This document shows positions 8,113 to 16,845 of a DNA stretch of 64,000 nt, piece after piece. Origin of the DNA: Paraburkholderia fungorum. Lineage in GTDB: Bacteria > Pseudomonadota > Gammaproteobacteria > Burkholderiales > Burkholderiaceae. The notes beneath the pieces were generated by a model. That model had not been told where the DNA came from. It searched no databases and saw only the letters and a list, made by a program, of their open reading frames with translations. The stretch lies in contig NZ_CADFGE010000013.1 of assembly GCF_902833645.1 (NCBI RefSeq), forward strand, positions 62,001 through 126,000, written 5' to 3'. The translations under genes and the position numbers were made by a program. Each line of letters begins with the position of its first letter. The first letter of the stretch is position 1.

Positions 8113-9111
8113 ATGCATAAGCCGACGACCGGTCGATGGCGCAATCTGCGACGTCTTGTTACGACTGCGACGCTCTGCTGCATTGGCTCGGCAGCGTTTG
8201 CAGCGCCGCCAGCCGACGACACCATTTTCCCGCCGTGGCAGCAAGGCAGGAACAACGACGCTGTCACGCGAGGACTCGAGTTCACCGTACCCCAGGTTGA
8301 CGTACTGGCTGACTTTCACGGCGATCTAAGCGCGCCGAAGCTTGTCCTCTTCGTCGGTGGCAACTATTTCTTCGCGATGGCGCCGCTGGTTGAGCAGTTC
8401 GAGAAAGAAAATCCTGAATTTCGTGGCCGCGTTCTCTGGGAAACCCTCCCTCCGGGCTTACTCGCGCGGCAGATGAAAGCGGGCGGCACGATCACGGTCG
8501 GGAACATGACGTGGACGGCCAAGCCGGACGCCTATTTTGCTGGCCTCGGAAAGGTCAAGGACCTGATCAGTGATGGCACGCTGGCGGGTCCGGCAGTGCC
8601 GTACGTCACCAATCAGCTGACCATCATGGTCCGGCAGGGTAACCCCAGGAATGTGCAGTCGCTCAACGATCTCGCCAGTCCGACGTTGCGTCTCGCGATG
8701 CCCAATCCGGAATTTGAAGGCGTCGCACGACAGATCAGGGCGTCGCTCGTTAAAGCCGGAGGCGATGCGCTTGCATCCGCGGTCTACGTGGACAAGGTCA
8801 AGGCTGGCACAACGGAGCTCACCCAGATACATCATCGTCAGACGGCACTGTTTCTGATGCAGGACAGGGCTGACGCTGGTGTCGTGTGGAAGTCCGAGGC
8901 CATCTTTCAGGAGCAGGCTGGACACCCGGTCGGTCATGTCGACATTCCCTCGGCGCAGAATACAACCGCGATTTACGCAGGCGCGCTGGTGCGCGACGCG
9001 GCGCATGCCGGAGCGGCCAGAAAATGGCTCGCATTTATCCGTTCCCCCGCCGCGCTGGAAATTTTTGAACGGTACGGTTTCAGGAAATATGAAACGCCAG
9101 CGGGCGGCTGA
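8113..9111 (+). CDS. Second periplasmic substrate-binding protein (ModA-like), orphan
   Basis: A secreted protein of 332 residues: a basic N-terminus with a hydrophobic stretch ending in AAFAAPP, then PKLVLFVGGNYFFAMAPLVEQFEKENPEFRGRV, the opening strand and helix of a type II binding fold, and further cleft segments (GGTITVGNMTWTAKPDAY, DAGVVWKSEAIFQ). It shares the general fold of the protein at 6489-7253 but is clearly diverged from it, and again has no transporter partner. It follows the Tat protein by 10 bases. Ligand unknown. Confidence 0.75.
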   Translation: MHKPTTGRWRNLRRLVTTATLCCIGSAAFAAPPADDTIFPPWQQGRNNDAVTRGLEFTVPQVDVLADFHGDLSAPKLVLFVGGNYFFAMAPLVEQFEKENPEFRGRVLWETLPPGLLARQMKAGGTITVGNMTWTAKPDAYFAGLGKVKDLISDGTLAGPAVPYVTNQLTIMVRQGNPRNVQSLNDLASPTLRLAMPNPEFEGVARQIRASLVKAGGDALASAVYVDKVKAGTTELTQIHHRQTALFLMQDRADAGVVWKSEAIFQEQAGHPVGHVDIPSAQNTTAIYAGALVRDAAHAGAARKWLAFIRSPAALEIFERYGFRKYETPAGG

Positions 9112-9247
9112 ATCTGTCGGACACGCGCCGGGAGTAACGGCTTCTGATCGGGAAATTGCTACTGGCCTCGCGGGCTGAATGGATCGATGCTGACGTTGAC
9201 GCCTGTGGGAAGCATCGGAGCGCGAAACTACAAAAACGAGGGGACAT

Positions 9248-9952
9248 ATGACTCAACAGTTCAATCCGGGATGCAAGGTAACGCTCGCACGGTGCGCGGT
9301 TGTCGTCGGAGCGATCATGGGAATAACCAGCAGCTATGCGCAGGACTCACCTCTTGGCATAACGATCGCGACGAAGGGCACTGCAAAGGGTATCCCCGCC
9401 TGCATCAGTTGTCACGGATCGAAAGGCGAAGGTAACGCTGCAGCGGGATTTCCGCGACTCGCAGGACTGAGCGCCGCGTACCTGTCGACACAGCTAGCAG
9501 AGTTCGCAACGGGACAACGGAAGAGTCCGGTCATGCAACCTTTCTCCAGGCTCATGTCGCTGGATGGCCGTAACGCTGTCGCCGATTACTTCAGCAAGCT
9601 GCCGGCGCCTGTCGGCAACAAGACTGAAGATACGGGCCAGATCAAACCTTCCGACATCGGTGCATGGCTCGCCACCCGCGGCCGATGGAGCAGTGGCCTG
9701 CCAGCCTGCGCGCAGTGCCACGGGCCTGGTGGTGTGGGTGTCGGTGCGACTTTTCCACCACTCGCCGGGCAACCGGCTGCCTATATTTCAGGCCAGTTGC
9801 ATGGCTGGAAGACCGGCGCCCGGCCGCCGGGCCCCATGGCGCTGATGCCGGTGATCGCGAGCAAGCTTTCGGACGCCGACATCACGGCGGTGGCGAACTA
9901 CTACGGCGGCAAGGCTTTGGCTGGTGTCGCTCCGACGAAGGGGAGCAAGTGA
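9248..9952 (+). CDS. Dihaem cytochrome c, cytochrome c4-like
   Basis: A periplasmic electron carrier of 234 residues with a signal peptide ending near SSYAQ, then two class I haem domains: CISCH at 52-56 and CAQCH at 154-158. Each is followed by GxxGxG-type turns and a downstream Met-containing strand (FPRLAGL and FPPLAGQPAAYISGQL). The tandem layout fits cytochrome c4. It overlaps the next start (TGATG), so it is probably the electron acceptor of the thiosulfate dehydrogenase encoded downstream and may pass electrons to the oxidase at the left edge. Confidence 0.9.
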   Translation: MTQQFNPGCKVTLARCAVVVGAIMGITSSYAQDSPLGITIATKGTAKGIPACISCHGSKGEGNAAAGFPRLAGLSAAYLSTQLAEFATGQRKSPVMQPFSRLMSLDGRNAVADYFSKLPAPVGNKTEDTGQIKPSDIGAWLATRGRWSSGLPACAQCHGPGGVGVGATFPPLAGQPAAYISGQLHGWKTGARPPGPMALMPVIASKLSDADITAVANYYGGKALAGVAPTKGSK

Positions 9953-10878
9953 TGAACGTCCGCAGACTGATCTATGGAAGTGCCTGCTTTCTCATCCTCG
10001 GCGCCGCCAGTTCCAGCCCGTTCGCGGCGGCCGCCGCTAGCGATGCAGGCACAGCGCCGCCAGCGAAATCGGCGACGGCCGGCGCCGGAAAAGTGTTCGT
10101 CCCGCCCTCTGAAGAAACGATGCCGACCAATGATTTTGGCAAATCGGTAAAACTGGGGGAACAGATCTTCACGCACACCCAGGAGTTCGCCGGCAAATAT
10201 GTGGGCAACTCGCTTAACTGCGCCAGTTGTCATCTTGATGCCGGCCGCAAAGCGAACTCGAGTCCTCTGTGGGCTGCGTATATTTCATACCCCGCTTACC
10301 GCAGCAAGAATGGGCATGTCAACACATTCGCCGAACGTATGCAGGGCTGCTTCCGGTACAGCATGAACGGCAAGGCGCCGCCGCTGGGGGATCCTGCGCT
10401 CGTCGCATTGGAGACGTACGCGTACTGGCTTGCTAAAGGCGCGCCGCTGGGCGAAAAGGTCGCTGGACGCGGTTATCCGAAGCTTGCGGCGCCCGCGCAG
10501 AAAGCGGACTTCACGAGAGGTGGTGAAGTCTATGCACAGCATTGCGCGTTGTGCCACGGCGCTGACGGCCAGGGCCAGTCGACCAATGGAAAGACCGTGT
10601 TTCCGCCGCTATGGGGTGAACACTCTTTCAACTGGGGAGCGGGCATGCATGAGATCCAGAACGCAGCTGGTTTTATCAAGGCGAACATGCCGCTCGCACT
10701 GGGTGACACGCTGACCGACCAGCAGGCGTGGGACGTGGCAACGTTTATGGACAGTCACGAGCGACCACAGGATCCGCGCTTCGCAGGGTCTGTGGAGACG
10801 ACGCGAGCGAAATACCACGACTCACCAAATTCGATGTACGGAAAAACCGTTAATGGACATGTTCTCGGAAGTCCCTGA
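9952..10878 (+). CDS. tsdA: Thiosulfate dehydrogenase, dihaem cytochrome c
   Basis: It oxidises two thiosulfates to tetrathionate (or the reverse) in the periplasm. The 308 residues have a signal peptide and two haem-binding motifs, CASCH at 90-94 and CALCH at 198-202. Between them, ERMQGCFRYSMNGK places Cys133 where TsdA enzymes have the unusual Cys ligand of haem 1. The segment YISYPAYRSKNGHVNTFAER is also characteristic. It is translationally coupled to the c4-like cytochrome gene upstream, a pairing known for TsdA. It is the last clear gene of the sulfur operon. Confidence 0.88.
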   Translation: MNVRRLIYGSACFLILGAASSSPFAAAAASDAGTAPPAKSATAGAGKVFVPPSEETMPTNDFGKSVKLGEQIFTHTQEFAGKYVGNSLNCASCHLDAGRKANSSPLWAAYISYPAYRSKNGHVNTFAERMQGCFRYSMNGKAPPLGDPALVALETYAYWLAKGAPLGEKVAGRGYPKLAAPAQKADFTRGGEVYAQHCALCHGADGQGQSTNGKTVFPPLWGEHSFNWGAGMHEIQNAAGFIKANMPLALGDTLTDQQAWDVATFMDSHERPQDPRFAGSVETTRAKYHDSPNSMYGKTVNGHVLGSP

Positions 10879-10914
10879 AATCGCGTGAGGAAGTCTCGAT
10901 TTATGTGGTGGTAC

Positions 10915-11022
10915 TCACAGATGCGATAGCACCATGGCCGCTGCCGAAAGTAGTAGCACTCCAGCAACGACGACACCAATCATGCAAAGGAGTATGAGCA
11001 GCAGTTGCCACAAGGTTTTCAT
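10915..11022 (-). CDS. Possible 35-residue membrane peptide
   Basis: The minus strand can encode a 35-residue peptide starting MKTLWQLLLILLCMIG, which is one hydrophobic segment with a short tail. A single membrane span with a positively charged start is what small bacterial membrane proteins look like, but no good ribosome site precedes it, and a hairpin with a T-run lies just upstream. It could be real or chance. Confidence 0.35.
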   Translation of the reverse strand: MKTLWQLLLILLCMIGVVVAGVLLLSAAAMVLSHL

Positions 11023-11034
11023 CGGGTGCGCCCG

Positions 11035-11057
11035 AAAAAAAGGCCGCGGATGCGGCC
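11035..11057 (-). terminator. Rho-independent terminator (leftward)
   Basis: On the minus strand GGCCGC, a 4-base loop and GCGGCC are followed by seven T residues. No annotated leftward gene ends here, so it may close a short untranslated transcript starting near the CTTAA repeats at 11102-11117. Confidence 0.7.
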
Positions 11058-11101
11058 CGAGGAATCGCTACAGGGGGGAGCACTCAGTGTCCCTGACGTT
11101 T

Positions 11102-11117
11102 CTTAAATGTGGCTTAA
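11102..11117. promoter_or_regulatory. CTTAA-N6-CTTAA direct repeat, QseB/PmrA-type response-regulator box
   Basis: CTTAA at 11102-11106 and CTTAA at 11113-11117 are separated by six bases. This is the published QseB half-site spacing, and on the minus strand it reads CTTAAG-N5-TTTAAG, which fits the PmrA/BasR pattern. It lies about 45 bases upstream of a leftward terminator. The match is seen; the regulation is inferred. Confidence 0.5.
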
Positions 11118-11326
11118 GGGGAGCGGGTTCGCCGGGACTGTTCGAAGGAAAATCGCGCTCGTGGCAGCGGCAATCGTAGATCACTTCGCAGCTCCACATA
11201 ACACCTGGCGGCAAGAATCTGGAATACCGTGGCGGGGGTTTTGCGAATACGGTAGCTGATATTTCTGGTGTCAGGTGTTAATGGTGAATCAACGCTCGAC
11301 AAAGGAAAATAATCAGCGGCGCTGCC

Positions 11327-11640
11327 TTATCCGTGGCCACGCTTTTTTCCCTTTCATCAGAGGCCCTTGTGTCGGAGTTCGACTCCAGGGAGCCGGGCCA
11401 GTCAGTGCGTCTCGATCTACCTCAGGCCCATTTCTGGACCACTACGGCGTTCCACGCACTCGACCGCATCGTGCATAAGTTCCGTCGCAATAGCGTAGCG
11501 GTCGACGTTACCGGCTTGAATTGAGCAAGCGCCCGATGATGGAGAAGTATGCGACGCACGACAAGGAGGCTTCGGCGGCAAACTTTGAGCGTCCTCACCC
11601 GGCGATGACTTGCGAGAGCAGTTCCTGCGGGCGGTCAGTC
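11327..11640 (+). pseudogene. Remnant of a SulP-family anion permease, STAS-domain end only
   Basis: A reading frame from about 11327 gives TLFSLSSEALVSEFDSREPG followed by AFHALDRIVHKFRRNSVAVDVTGLN, which is the C-terminal STAS domain of SulP sulfate/bicarbonate transporters. A stop interrupts it at 11521, and the expected continuation MMEKYATHDKEASAANFERP resumes in another frame at about 11540. No membrane domain precedes it. It is a decayed gene tail sitting just outside the transposon, so the insertion or a deletion beside it probably removed the rest. Confidence 0.65.
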
Positions 11641-11645
11641 TTCGC

Positions 11646-11664
11646 GGGCATGCATCGATCGGCG
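11646..11664 (+). repeat. Possible left inverted-repeat end of the Tn3-family element (weak)
   Basis: GGGCATGCATCGATCGGCG reads inward and agrees at 13 of 19 positions with the inward-reading right-end candidate at 21525 (GGGTATGCCGGGATACGCG). Tn3-family ends normally match better, and no 5-bp target duplication is visible, so the true boundary may be a few bases away or altered. Confidence 0.3.
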
Positions 11665-11692
11665 TTGCGTTGGCCGTCCGACGGCTAGCAGT

Positions 11693-12064
11693 TCAGCGGC
11701 CGTCGAAACATTCCATGCCATCAGGGCGAAGCGCTTCCAAGGGTTGAAGGACGTCGCGAATTACTAACAGATCGGCAACGTATTGATCGATCTGGTCAAT
11801 TACGTCCGAGAGCAGATCGACAAAAGACCTGTCCTGTGAACCGACCGTCAGCCCTGCGCCGTTGACAAGCATGTGGGCGATACTGTGCAGGCGCAACAGA
11901 TCGTCCCGCAGGCCCTGCGGGTCGTAAAGGCTTATGCGTACCGCATCCAGACGGCTGACCGCCGCCAGCATGCGCGTTGTGTCGTAGCCCGATTGCAGCG
12001 TCTCCAGCGCGGCGGCATCAACTTCTCCGTAAGGCGTCGTGGTCACTGCGGCTCTTGCGCTCAT
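11693..12064 (-). CDS. tnpC: Tn3-family transposition accessory protein, TnpC-like
   Basis: A 123-residue acidic, helical protein directly downstream of the transposase gene and separated from it by 7 bases. Size and position match TnpC of the Tn5041/Tn4651 group, described as a regulator of transposase production. Visible features are heptad-like leucines in LRDDLLRLHSIAHMLVNGAG and IDQIDQYVADLLVIRDVLQPL; no enzyme motif is present. The name rests on context and length more than on motifs. Confidence 0.6.
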   Translation of the reverse strand: MSARAAVTTTPYGEVDAAALETLQSGYDTTRMLAAVSRLDAVRISLYDPQGLRDDLLRLHSIAHMLVNGAGLTVGSQDRSFVDLLSDVIDQIDQYVADLLVIRDVLQPLEALRPDGMECFDGR

Positions 12065-12071
12065 GCAGTCG

Positions 12072-15068
12072 TTACCTCATCGCGTCATCAGGGCGTGCTG
12101 CCCGGCCAAACAGCGCATCATTGATCCAGCTCTCCGGCGCACGATCAAGGTGCAGCCTGTAGCGCCCGAAGCGCCGGATGTTGTGGGTTGGATAGGGGCT
12201 CAGGAATTCAATATCCTCGGCGCGGATTTTCTCGCCTTCGGACACCATGTCGCGTAGCGCGCGCATCATGTCCGCCGTGTTCTGCAGGATCACGGCCGAT
12301 GCAATCAGGTCATTGTAACGGAGCCGTTTTTGCTGCTCTTCCGGCTCGTTTTCGGCGATCACGTCGCCCCCGAACGATAGCCACTTCGCGAAGCCGTTGT
12401 ACGACTCGATCTTGTTGGTGTTCGCGGTCACTTCCTGCCGCAGTTCGCGGCTGCCGATCCATTCGAGCAGGTAGACCGTGCGCACGACGTTTCCGAGTTC
12501 GCGCGCTGCGAGATAAAGCCGGTTCTTCCTGCTCTCCGAACCGAGACGGCGCAGCAGCAACGGTGACGAAATCGTCCCCGCCTGGATCGACAGGGCGACC
12601 TGCATCAGTTCCTGCCAATGGCGCTTGATCAGTTCCCAGTCGATGGTGGCCGTGAAGAGCTTGTCGATGTGCCTATATTTCGCTTCGTCGCCCGGCCGAT
12701 ACAGCACGAGATCTTTCCAGTTGCGGATACGCGGCATCAGCTTGATCCCGAGCAGATGCGTGAAGGCAAACACGGCGGCCGACTGGCCCTGTGTATCTGC
12801 ATGGACGGTGTCAGCCTTGACCGACAGACCCGTCTTGAGCAGGCCCTCGATCACATAGATGGCTTCCCAGACACCGGGCGGGATGAAATGCCGGAACACA
12901 GCAATGTAGTTGTCGGCGACGTGGCGGTAAGCGACGGCGCCCATCTTGCGATAACGGAAGTGATAGCCGGCGAGCAGGTTGTTGTCGTAGAAATCGTACT
13001 GGGTACCATCGGCAGCGACTGTCTTGCCATCACCCCAGTGCTTGGGCAGATCGAGCCGCAGGTACAGTTCGATCAGCTCGCGCTGCGCGGTTTCGAGCTT
13101 CTCGAGGCTCATGTGCCGTCGATTGACAAACGACAGCATATGCGCCGTCACGTCGGTGTCGAGATGGCGTGCGGCCTGGGTCGGACCGAGATTGCAACCC
13201 ATCGCGAAAATCGTAAGCAGGTACCGCTCGGCTGCCTTGCGGATCTGCGGATCGATACCGGAAAGCGGTCCGAAATGCCGCGTGAAATGTGTCCAGTGCT
13301 CGATGTTGGCGAGTATGTCCAGCACGTTACGGGTCGGCAGCCGCGCGTTGAGCCGCTCCTGCAATGCGATCGCGCTGGCCGGAATCTCGCGGGCCACGGT
13401 TTTGCGCACGATCGGCTCGTCGCTCTGACCAATCGTGACGTGTTCGCGTTTGTGCGGAAAATCATCATCCAGCTTGCGAGCCGTTTCGCTCAGCCATTGC
13501 CGCAGCTGGGTGACGAGATCCTGCCCATTTTCAGGCAATCCAACCTTCGCGCAATACTCGGCCAGTCGCTGCTCGCATTCTCGCCATGGCAGCAGGTGAG
13601 CCCGATAGTCGGCGTACGCGTCCGAACCAGACACGCACAGGTCACCAACACGTAGTTCCTCGGCCATGTACGAAAACACGCATAGCTCGAGATAGCGCCG
13701 GTTGGTCGGCGCACCATCGCCATGCGAGCGCCGTACAAGCTTGCGCCAGCGCGGCGCAGCGAAGCTCATGTCGACGTCGGCATCGATCCATTCGCGGTGC
13801 CGCGTCTCGTTCTCCAGTACGACCGCGAGCGCATCGAGCAACGTTCTCACCGGGCTCGTCGAATCCCAGTCGAGGGTGCGCGCAAGACGCAGGATGACCG
13901 AGCGATGGGCACGGAAATGTTTCCACAGCAGAGGCAGGTAATTGCCGCCGCTGACTGCGCGCACCTCAGCGCAACTCTCTCGCAAACGCTCGAGGTCACC
14001 TTTGGGCGCGAGCCATTTACGGATCGACCGGGCTATTGTCATGTCGTCGGGTTGCTCGACGAGGATGTCGACGACGCCGTCAAGGAGGATAACAAGGTCT
14101 TCCACCTGCGTGCGCTGCCGGCGCTGGATCAGCTCCAGTTCCTCGCTCGCCCTTTTGTGAATCGCGCCCATACGACGCACAAACATGTCCGCGAGATCGT
14201 CGCGGGCACGCACCCGCATCCGGTTAAGCAATGCCACGATCAGCGTGTAGCGCTTCTCGGGCAGAGTGTCCTTTTTCAGATTGGAGGCATCCAGGCTCAT
14301 GGCCTGAGCGGCAAGCGAACGCAGTTTCGATGCGGGAATGCCCGCGATAGCGGTAGTGAAGTCACCGAGTTCACCGAGCCAGGTGATCTGATCGATCAGC
14401 TGGTCGAGATGTTGGCGCGACGGGCGTTTCGCATGACGCTTGATGCGGTTGTAGGCACTTTGACGACTGGCCAGATCGCGCGCGAGGAGCCGATCAAGGT
14501 CGTGCTTCTGCTCGTCGGTGAGGCGCCGGGCAACACGCCGGAACAGCCGGGTCTGGGTCTTCGCATGAATCTGCTCCGTGATCCGGTCAAGTGTCGAGAA
14601 CGCCGGCAATTCAACGTTTAGCGCAATGAGTTCGTCGATCGTAGCGTTGATGATATCGACCGGCTGGTCCATCGACATGGCTGCCGCATGCGCCGCGCGT
14701 GTTGCTATTACGTTGGCATCTGTCCCGTAGTAGGGCTTCACGCCAAGGTATTCTCGAATTGTCAGGTAATGCCGGAACAGGGTCGGCGATGATTTCGTGT
14801 CGTAGCCGAACTGGACCCTTGAGCCAATGTCTGCCGTAGATCGCACGTGTTCCACGACTGAGCCCGGAATGCAGTCGAGCGGCGGAAAATGATGCATCTG
14901 CTGGAAGACTTTGAGCAGCACCAGCAGGCCGAGCCGGGGTCGATCACCCCGCGTCGAACGGCGAGCCCATTCGAGTTCGTCAGGCTGCGGCGTGTAGCAG
15001 GCTTGCAGATCCCTGGTGGCAAAGACCTTGGGAAAACGAGGGTAGGCAGTGCGCTCTATGGTGGCCAT
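12072..15068 (-). CDS. tnpA: Tn3-family transposase
   Basis: The DDE transposase of a replicative Tn3-family element, 998 residues, which is full length for the family. The N-terminal part is the DNA-binding DUF4158-type domain (FATRDLQACYTPQPDELEWA). The catalytic acidic residues are visible in order in the C-terminal half: VAADGTQYDF, ADTVHADTQGQSAAVF and NKIESYNGFAKW. It is intact with no frameshift. The element carries no serine resolvase; the tnpS/tnpT pair at 18779-21207 takes that role, which puts it in the Tn4651/Tn5041 subgroup. Confidence 0.95.
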   Translation of the reverse strand: MATIERTAYPRFPKVFATRDLQACYTPQPDELEWARRSTRGDRPRLGLLVLLKVFQQMHHFPPLDCIPGSVVEHVRSTADIGSRVQFGYDTKSSPTLFRHYLTIREYLGVKPYYGTDANVIATRAAHAAAMSMDQPVDIINATIDELIALNVELPAFSTLDRITEQIHAKTQTRLFRRVARRLTDEQKHDLDRLLARDLASRQSAYNRIKRHAKRPSRQHLDQLIDQITWLGELGDFTTAIAGIPASKLRSLAAQAMSLDASNLKKDTLPEKRYTLIVALLNRMRVRARDDLADMFVRRMGAIHKRASEELELIQRRQRTQVEDLVILLDGVVDILVEQPDDMTIARSIRKWLAPKGDLERLRESCAEVRAVSGGNYLPLLWKHFRAHRSVILRLARTLDWDSTSPVRTLLDALAVVLENETRHREWIDADVDMSFAAPRWRKLVRRSHGDGAPTNRRYLELCVFSYMAEELRVGDLCVSGSDAYADYRAHLLPWRECEQRLAEYCAKVGLPENGQDLVTQLRQWLSETARKLDDDFPHKREHVTIGQSDEPIVRKTVAREIPASAIALQERLNARLPTRNVLDILANIEHWTHFTRHFGPLSGIDPQIRKAAERYLLTIFAMGCNLGPTQAARHLDTDVTAHMLSFVNRRHMSLEKLETAQRELIELYLRLDLPKHWGDGKTVAADGTQYDFYDNNLLAGYHFRYRKMGAVAYRHVADNYIAVFRHFIPPGVWEAIYVIEGLLKTGLSVKADTVHADTQGQSAAVFAFTHLLGIKLMPRIRNWKDLVLYRPGDEAKYRHIDKLFTATIDWELIKRHWQELMQVALSIQAGTISSPLLLRRLGSESRKNRLYLAARELGNVVRTVYLLEWIGSRELRQEVTANTNKIESYNGFAKWLSFGGDVIAENEPEEQQKRLRYNDLIASAVILQNTADMMRALRDMVSEGEKIRAEDIEFLSPYPTHNIRRFGRYRLHLDRAPESWINDALFGRAARPDDAMR

Positions 15069-15956
15069 GCGAGTCTTCCTGATCGCAGAGGGCCGTTCAG
15101 GTTAGCGCAAGAAAAATTCGAAGTTACCAGGTCAAGTTGAAATGATCGGGCACGTCTTCATAACTAAAAATATTATGATAGAAATTCTCACGTACCTTGC
15201 GCACACCCCTACAGGCCATTGAGGTCGCAGGCGGCGAACATCTCGTGTTCGAAGATCGCATCGCGGATCGCCGGGTCGCGTAACGGGTCACTCATCTGTC
15301 GGTGTGTCGATCGGCGGCCGGCCGCAACGGATACGCGGAGCGGCCCGCGCACTGCAGCGATTCTGCCATACACCGGATCATTTTTACCACGCAATTAATG
15401 ATTCTGTAGACCACAACCGGACATTACCGCCACTATGTCTGTTGGTTTGAAATTGGTTGGAAAGGGACGCCATAAAATGCAACTAACAATTTCACAGGTC
15501 GCACCTACAATCTAGCCCGATAGACTGACTGCGACTCCGGCGCGCTAGATGGTCAGACCGGGTCCTAGCTGCTAATCATAAGCACAAGGATGAAACAGAT
15601 AGCAGCCTGCGTCCAGACTGGGCGTGCGGCAGTCGAAGAGATGATTAGTTGCATTAGTTGACCTTTCTTGACAGGACGCACGGAACGGTTCCGACCGCGA
15701 TCGTGCGAGGAAGTGAAAGTTGCTTCGTTTCGGAAGTGAAACTAGCAGCAGCATAGGCTTAAACCTGGTGACCGAACGGGAACCCTTCGCGCCCCAATAG
15801 GGCTCGTTGTTTGATCGACCAGCGCGGGCTATTAAGAATGCTCTTAAAAAAACACGGGATGCTGCGCTTCGGCTGGCGTACAAAAGTCTTGTCAGCAGTG
15901 TCTGTCGCCCCCATAATAGTGTCCAAGTGGACTGGGAGTTCCCGGTCGGCGTCAAA
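15069..15956. other. Gene-poor stretch between tnpA and the cargo genes
   Basis: About 890 bases with no frame I can support. Short frames exist (for example leftward at 15209-15295), but they show no recognisable domain or ribosome site. A direct repeat GGAAGTGAAA occurs twice near 15710-15747. The lower-GC patch at 15150-15200 would suit the tnpA promoter. Confidence 0.5.
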
Positions 15957-15983
15957 GCCTCGGTGAGTCTCACCGGGGCTTTT
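15957..15983. terminator. Hairpin terminator at the end of the DUF3800 gene
   Basis: GCCTCGGTGAG and CTCACCGGGGC form an 11-bp stem with one or two mismatches, with TTTT after it on the plus strand and TTT on the minus strand. The stop codon of the leftward DUF3800 gene (15970-15972) lies inside the hairpin, so the stem is built partly from coding sequence. Confidence 0.6.
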
Positions 15984-16845
15984 CGCTTTCTCGCGCCGGG
16001 AAAATCTTCAGTCCCCAGTCCTCGTAGCCTTCTCCCAGACGTTCGCGCCCACCGCTGCAATAGAATTTTCGTTTCAGCACCTCGAATGCGCGGTTCTCCT
16101 GCCCCGGGCGAATAACACTCATCCCGACCGGCCGGGCCACGAGGTCAGCGAGTTGCAGCCCGGGCGAATCTACCTTCTTGTCAGCAAAGATGACGTCGAA
16201 CGGCAGGGAGATGCCCAGTCGGTTGGCCCCGTCACAGATCCGACGAAACTCAAGCTCGAGCTCGTTATCCTCCTTCTTGCCGCGGCATTCGACGACCACG
16301 TGCGTCAGTGCTCCATCCTGATTCTTTTCCTGAAGAAATTCGTAGAGCGTTTCGAGACAGAACCCGAGCGCAAGATGGTAGGGGTTGTTGTCCGCGTCGC
16401 CGCGCTCACGAAGCCGGGTCTTGTCAATGACACAACTGATCAGGATGAAGTTGCTGAGCTCAATGATGCCGGTCAGCTCAGAGATGAACTGCTGCTTGTG
16501 CTCGCGATTGACGAAGAAACGAAAATCTCCTTTCTCCTTCCGGATTTCATGTTCGTGGAGGACCACCAGGTCGTGACCGAAGTGGTTGAACTTGAACTTG
16601 TGTAGCGCCGGCACGACCTTTTCGCTGTAGTGCCGCTTGTAGAACACACAGAAAGCCAGCACGAACACCGGATAATTGGCATCCAGTGTCTGCATGCCGT
16701 GATCACCACTCTCATCCACGTAGACGACGAAATTGCTGTATTTGCCCGGCACCGACGTCTCGCCGGCATCATCGTCCGCGTCATGGTGCGGCTCATCGCT
16801 AAACAGCGAAAATTGCTGCGGCATCGGCGTTGGATCGTTGCTCAT
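15970..16845 (-). CDS. DUF3800 domain protein (predicted RNase H-like fold)
   Basis: A 291-residue protein with the DUF3800 signature: VVYVDESGDHGM near residue 40 (acidic pair after the first strand), a central basic helix region, HVVVECRGKKEDNELELEF, and SPGLQLADLVARPVGM near the C-terminus, whose Asp completes an RNase H-like acidic set. The family is found on plasmids, phages and defence-rich islands and its substrate is unknown. Start 16845 (MSNDPTPMPQQ) is preferred to a longer basic extension from 16905 because AAGGGAG lies upstream. It is the first transposon cargo gene from the left. Confidence 0.8.
   Translation of the reverse strand: MSNDPTPMPQQFSLFSDEPHHDADDDAGETSVPGKYSNFVVYVDESGDHGMQTLDANYPVFVLAFCVFYKRHYSEKVVPALHKFKFNHFGHDLVVLHEHEIRKEKGDFRFFVNREHKQQFISELTGIIELSNFILISCVIDKTRLRERGDADNNPYHLALGFCLETLYEFLQEKNQDGALTHVVVECRGKKEDNELELEFRRICDGANRLGISLPFDVIFADKKVDSPGLQLADLVARPVGMSVIRPGQENRAFEVLKRKFYCSGGRERLGEGYEDWGLKIFPARESEKPR

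Noticed and set aside
12618..14621. Rightward frames of about 300-345 codons
   Set aside because: Both are antisense to tnpA, whose catalytic motifs are intact. They have no recognisable domain.
15572..16060. Leftward frame of 162 codons
   Set aside because: It runs past the DUF3800 stop into a terminator hairpin and has no domain; it is a shifted reading of the same strand.
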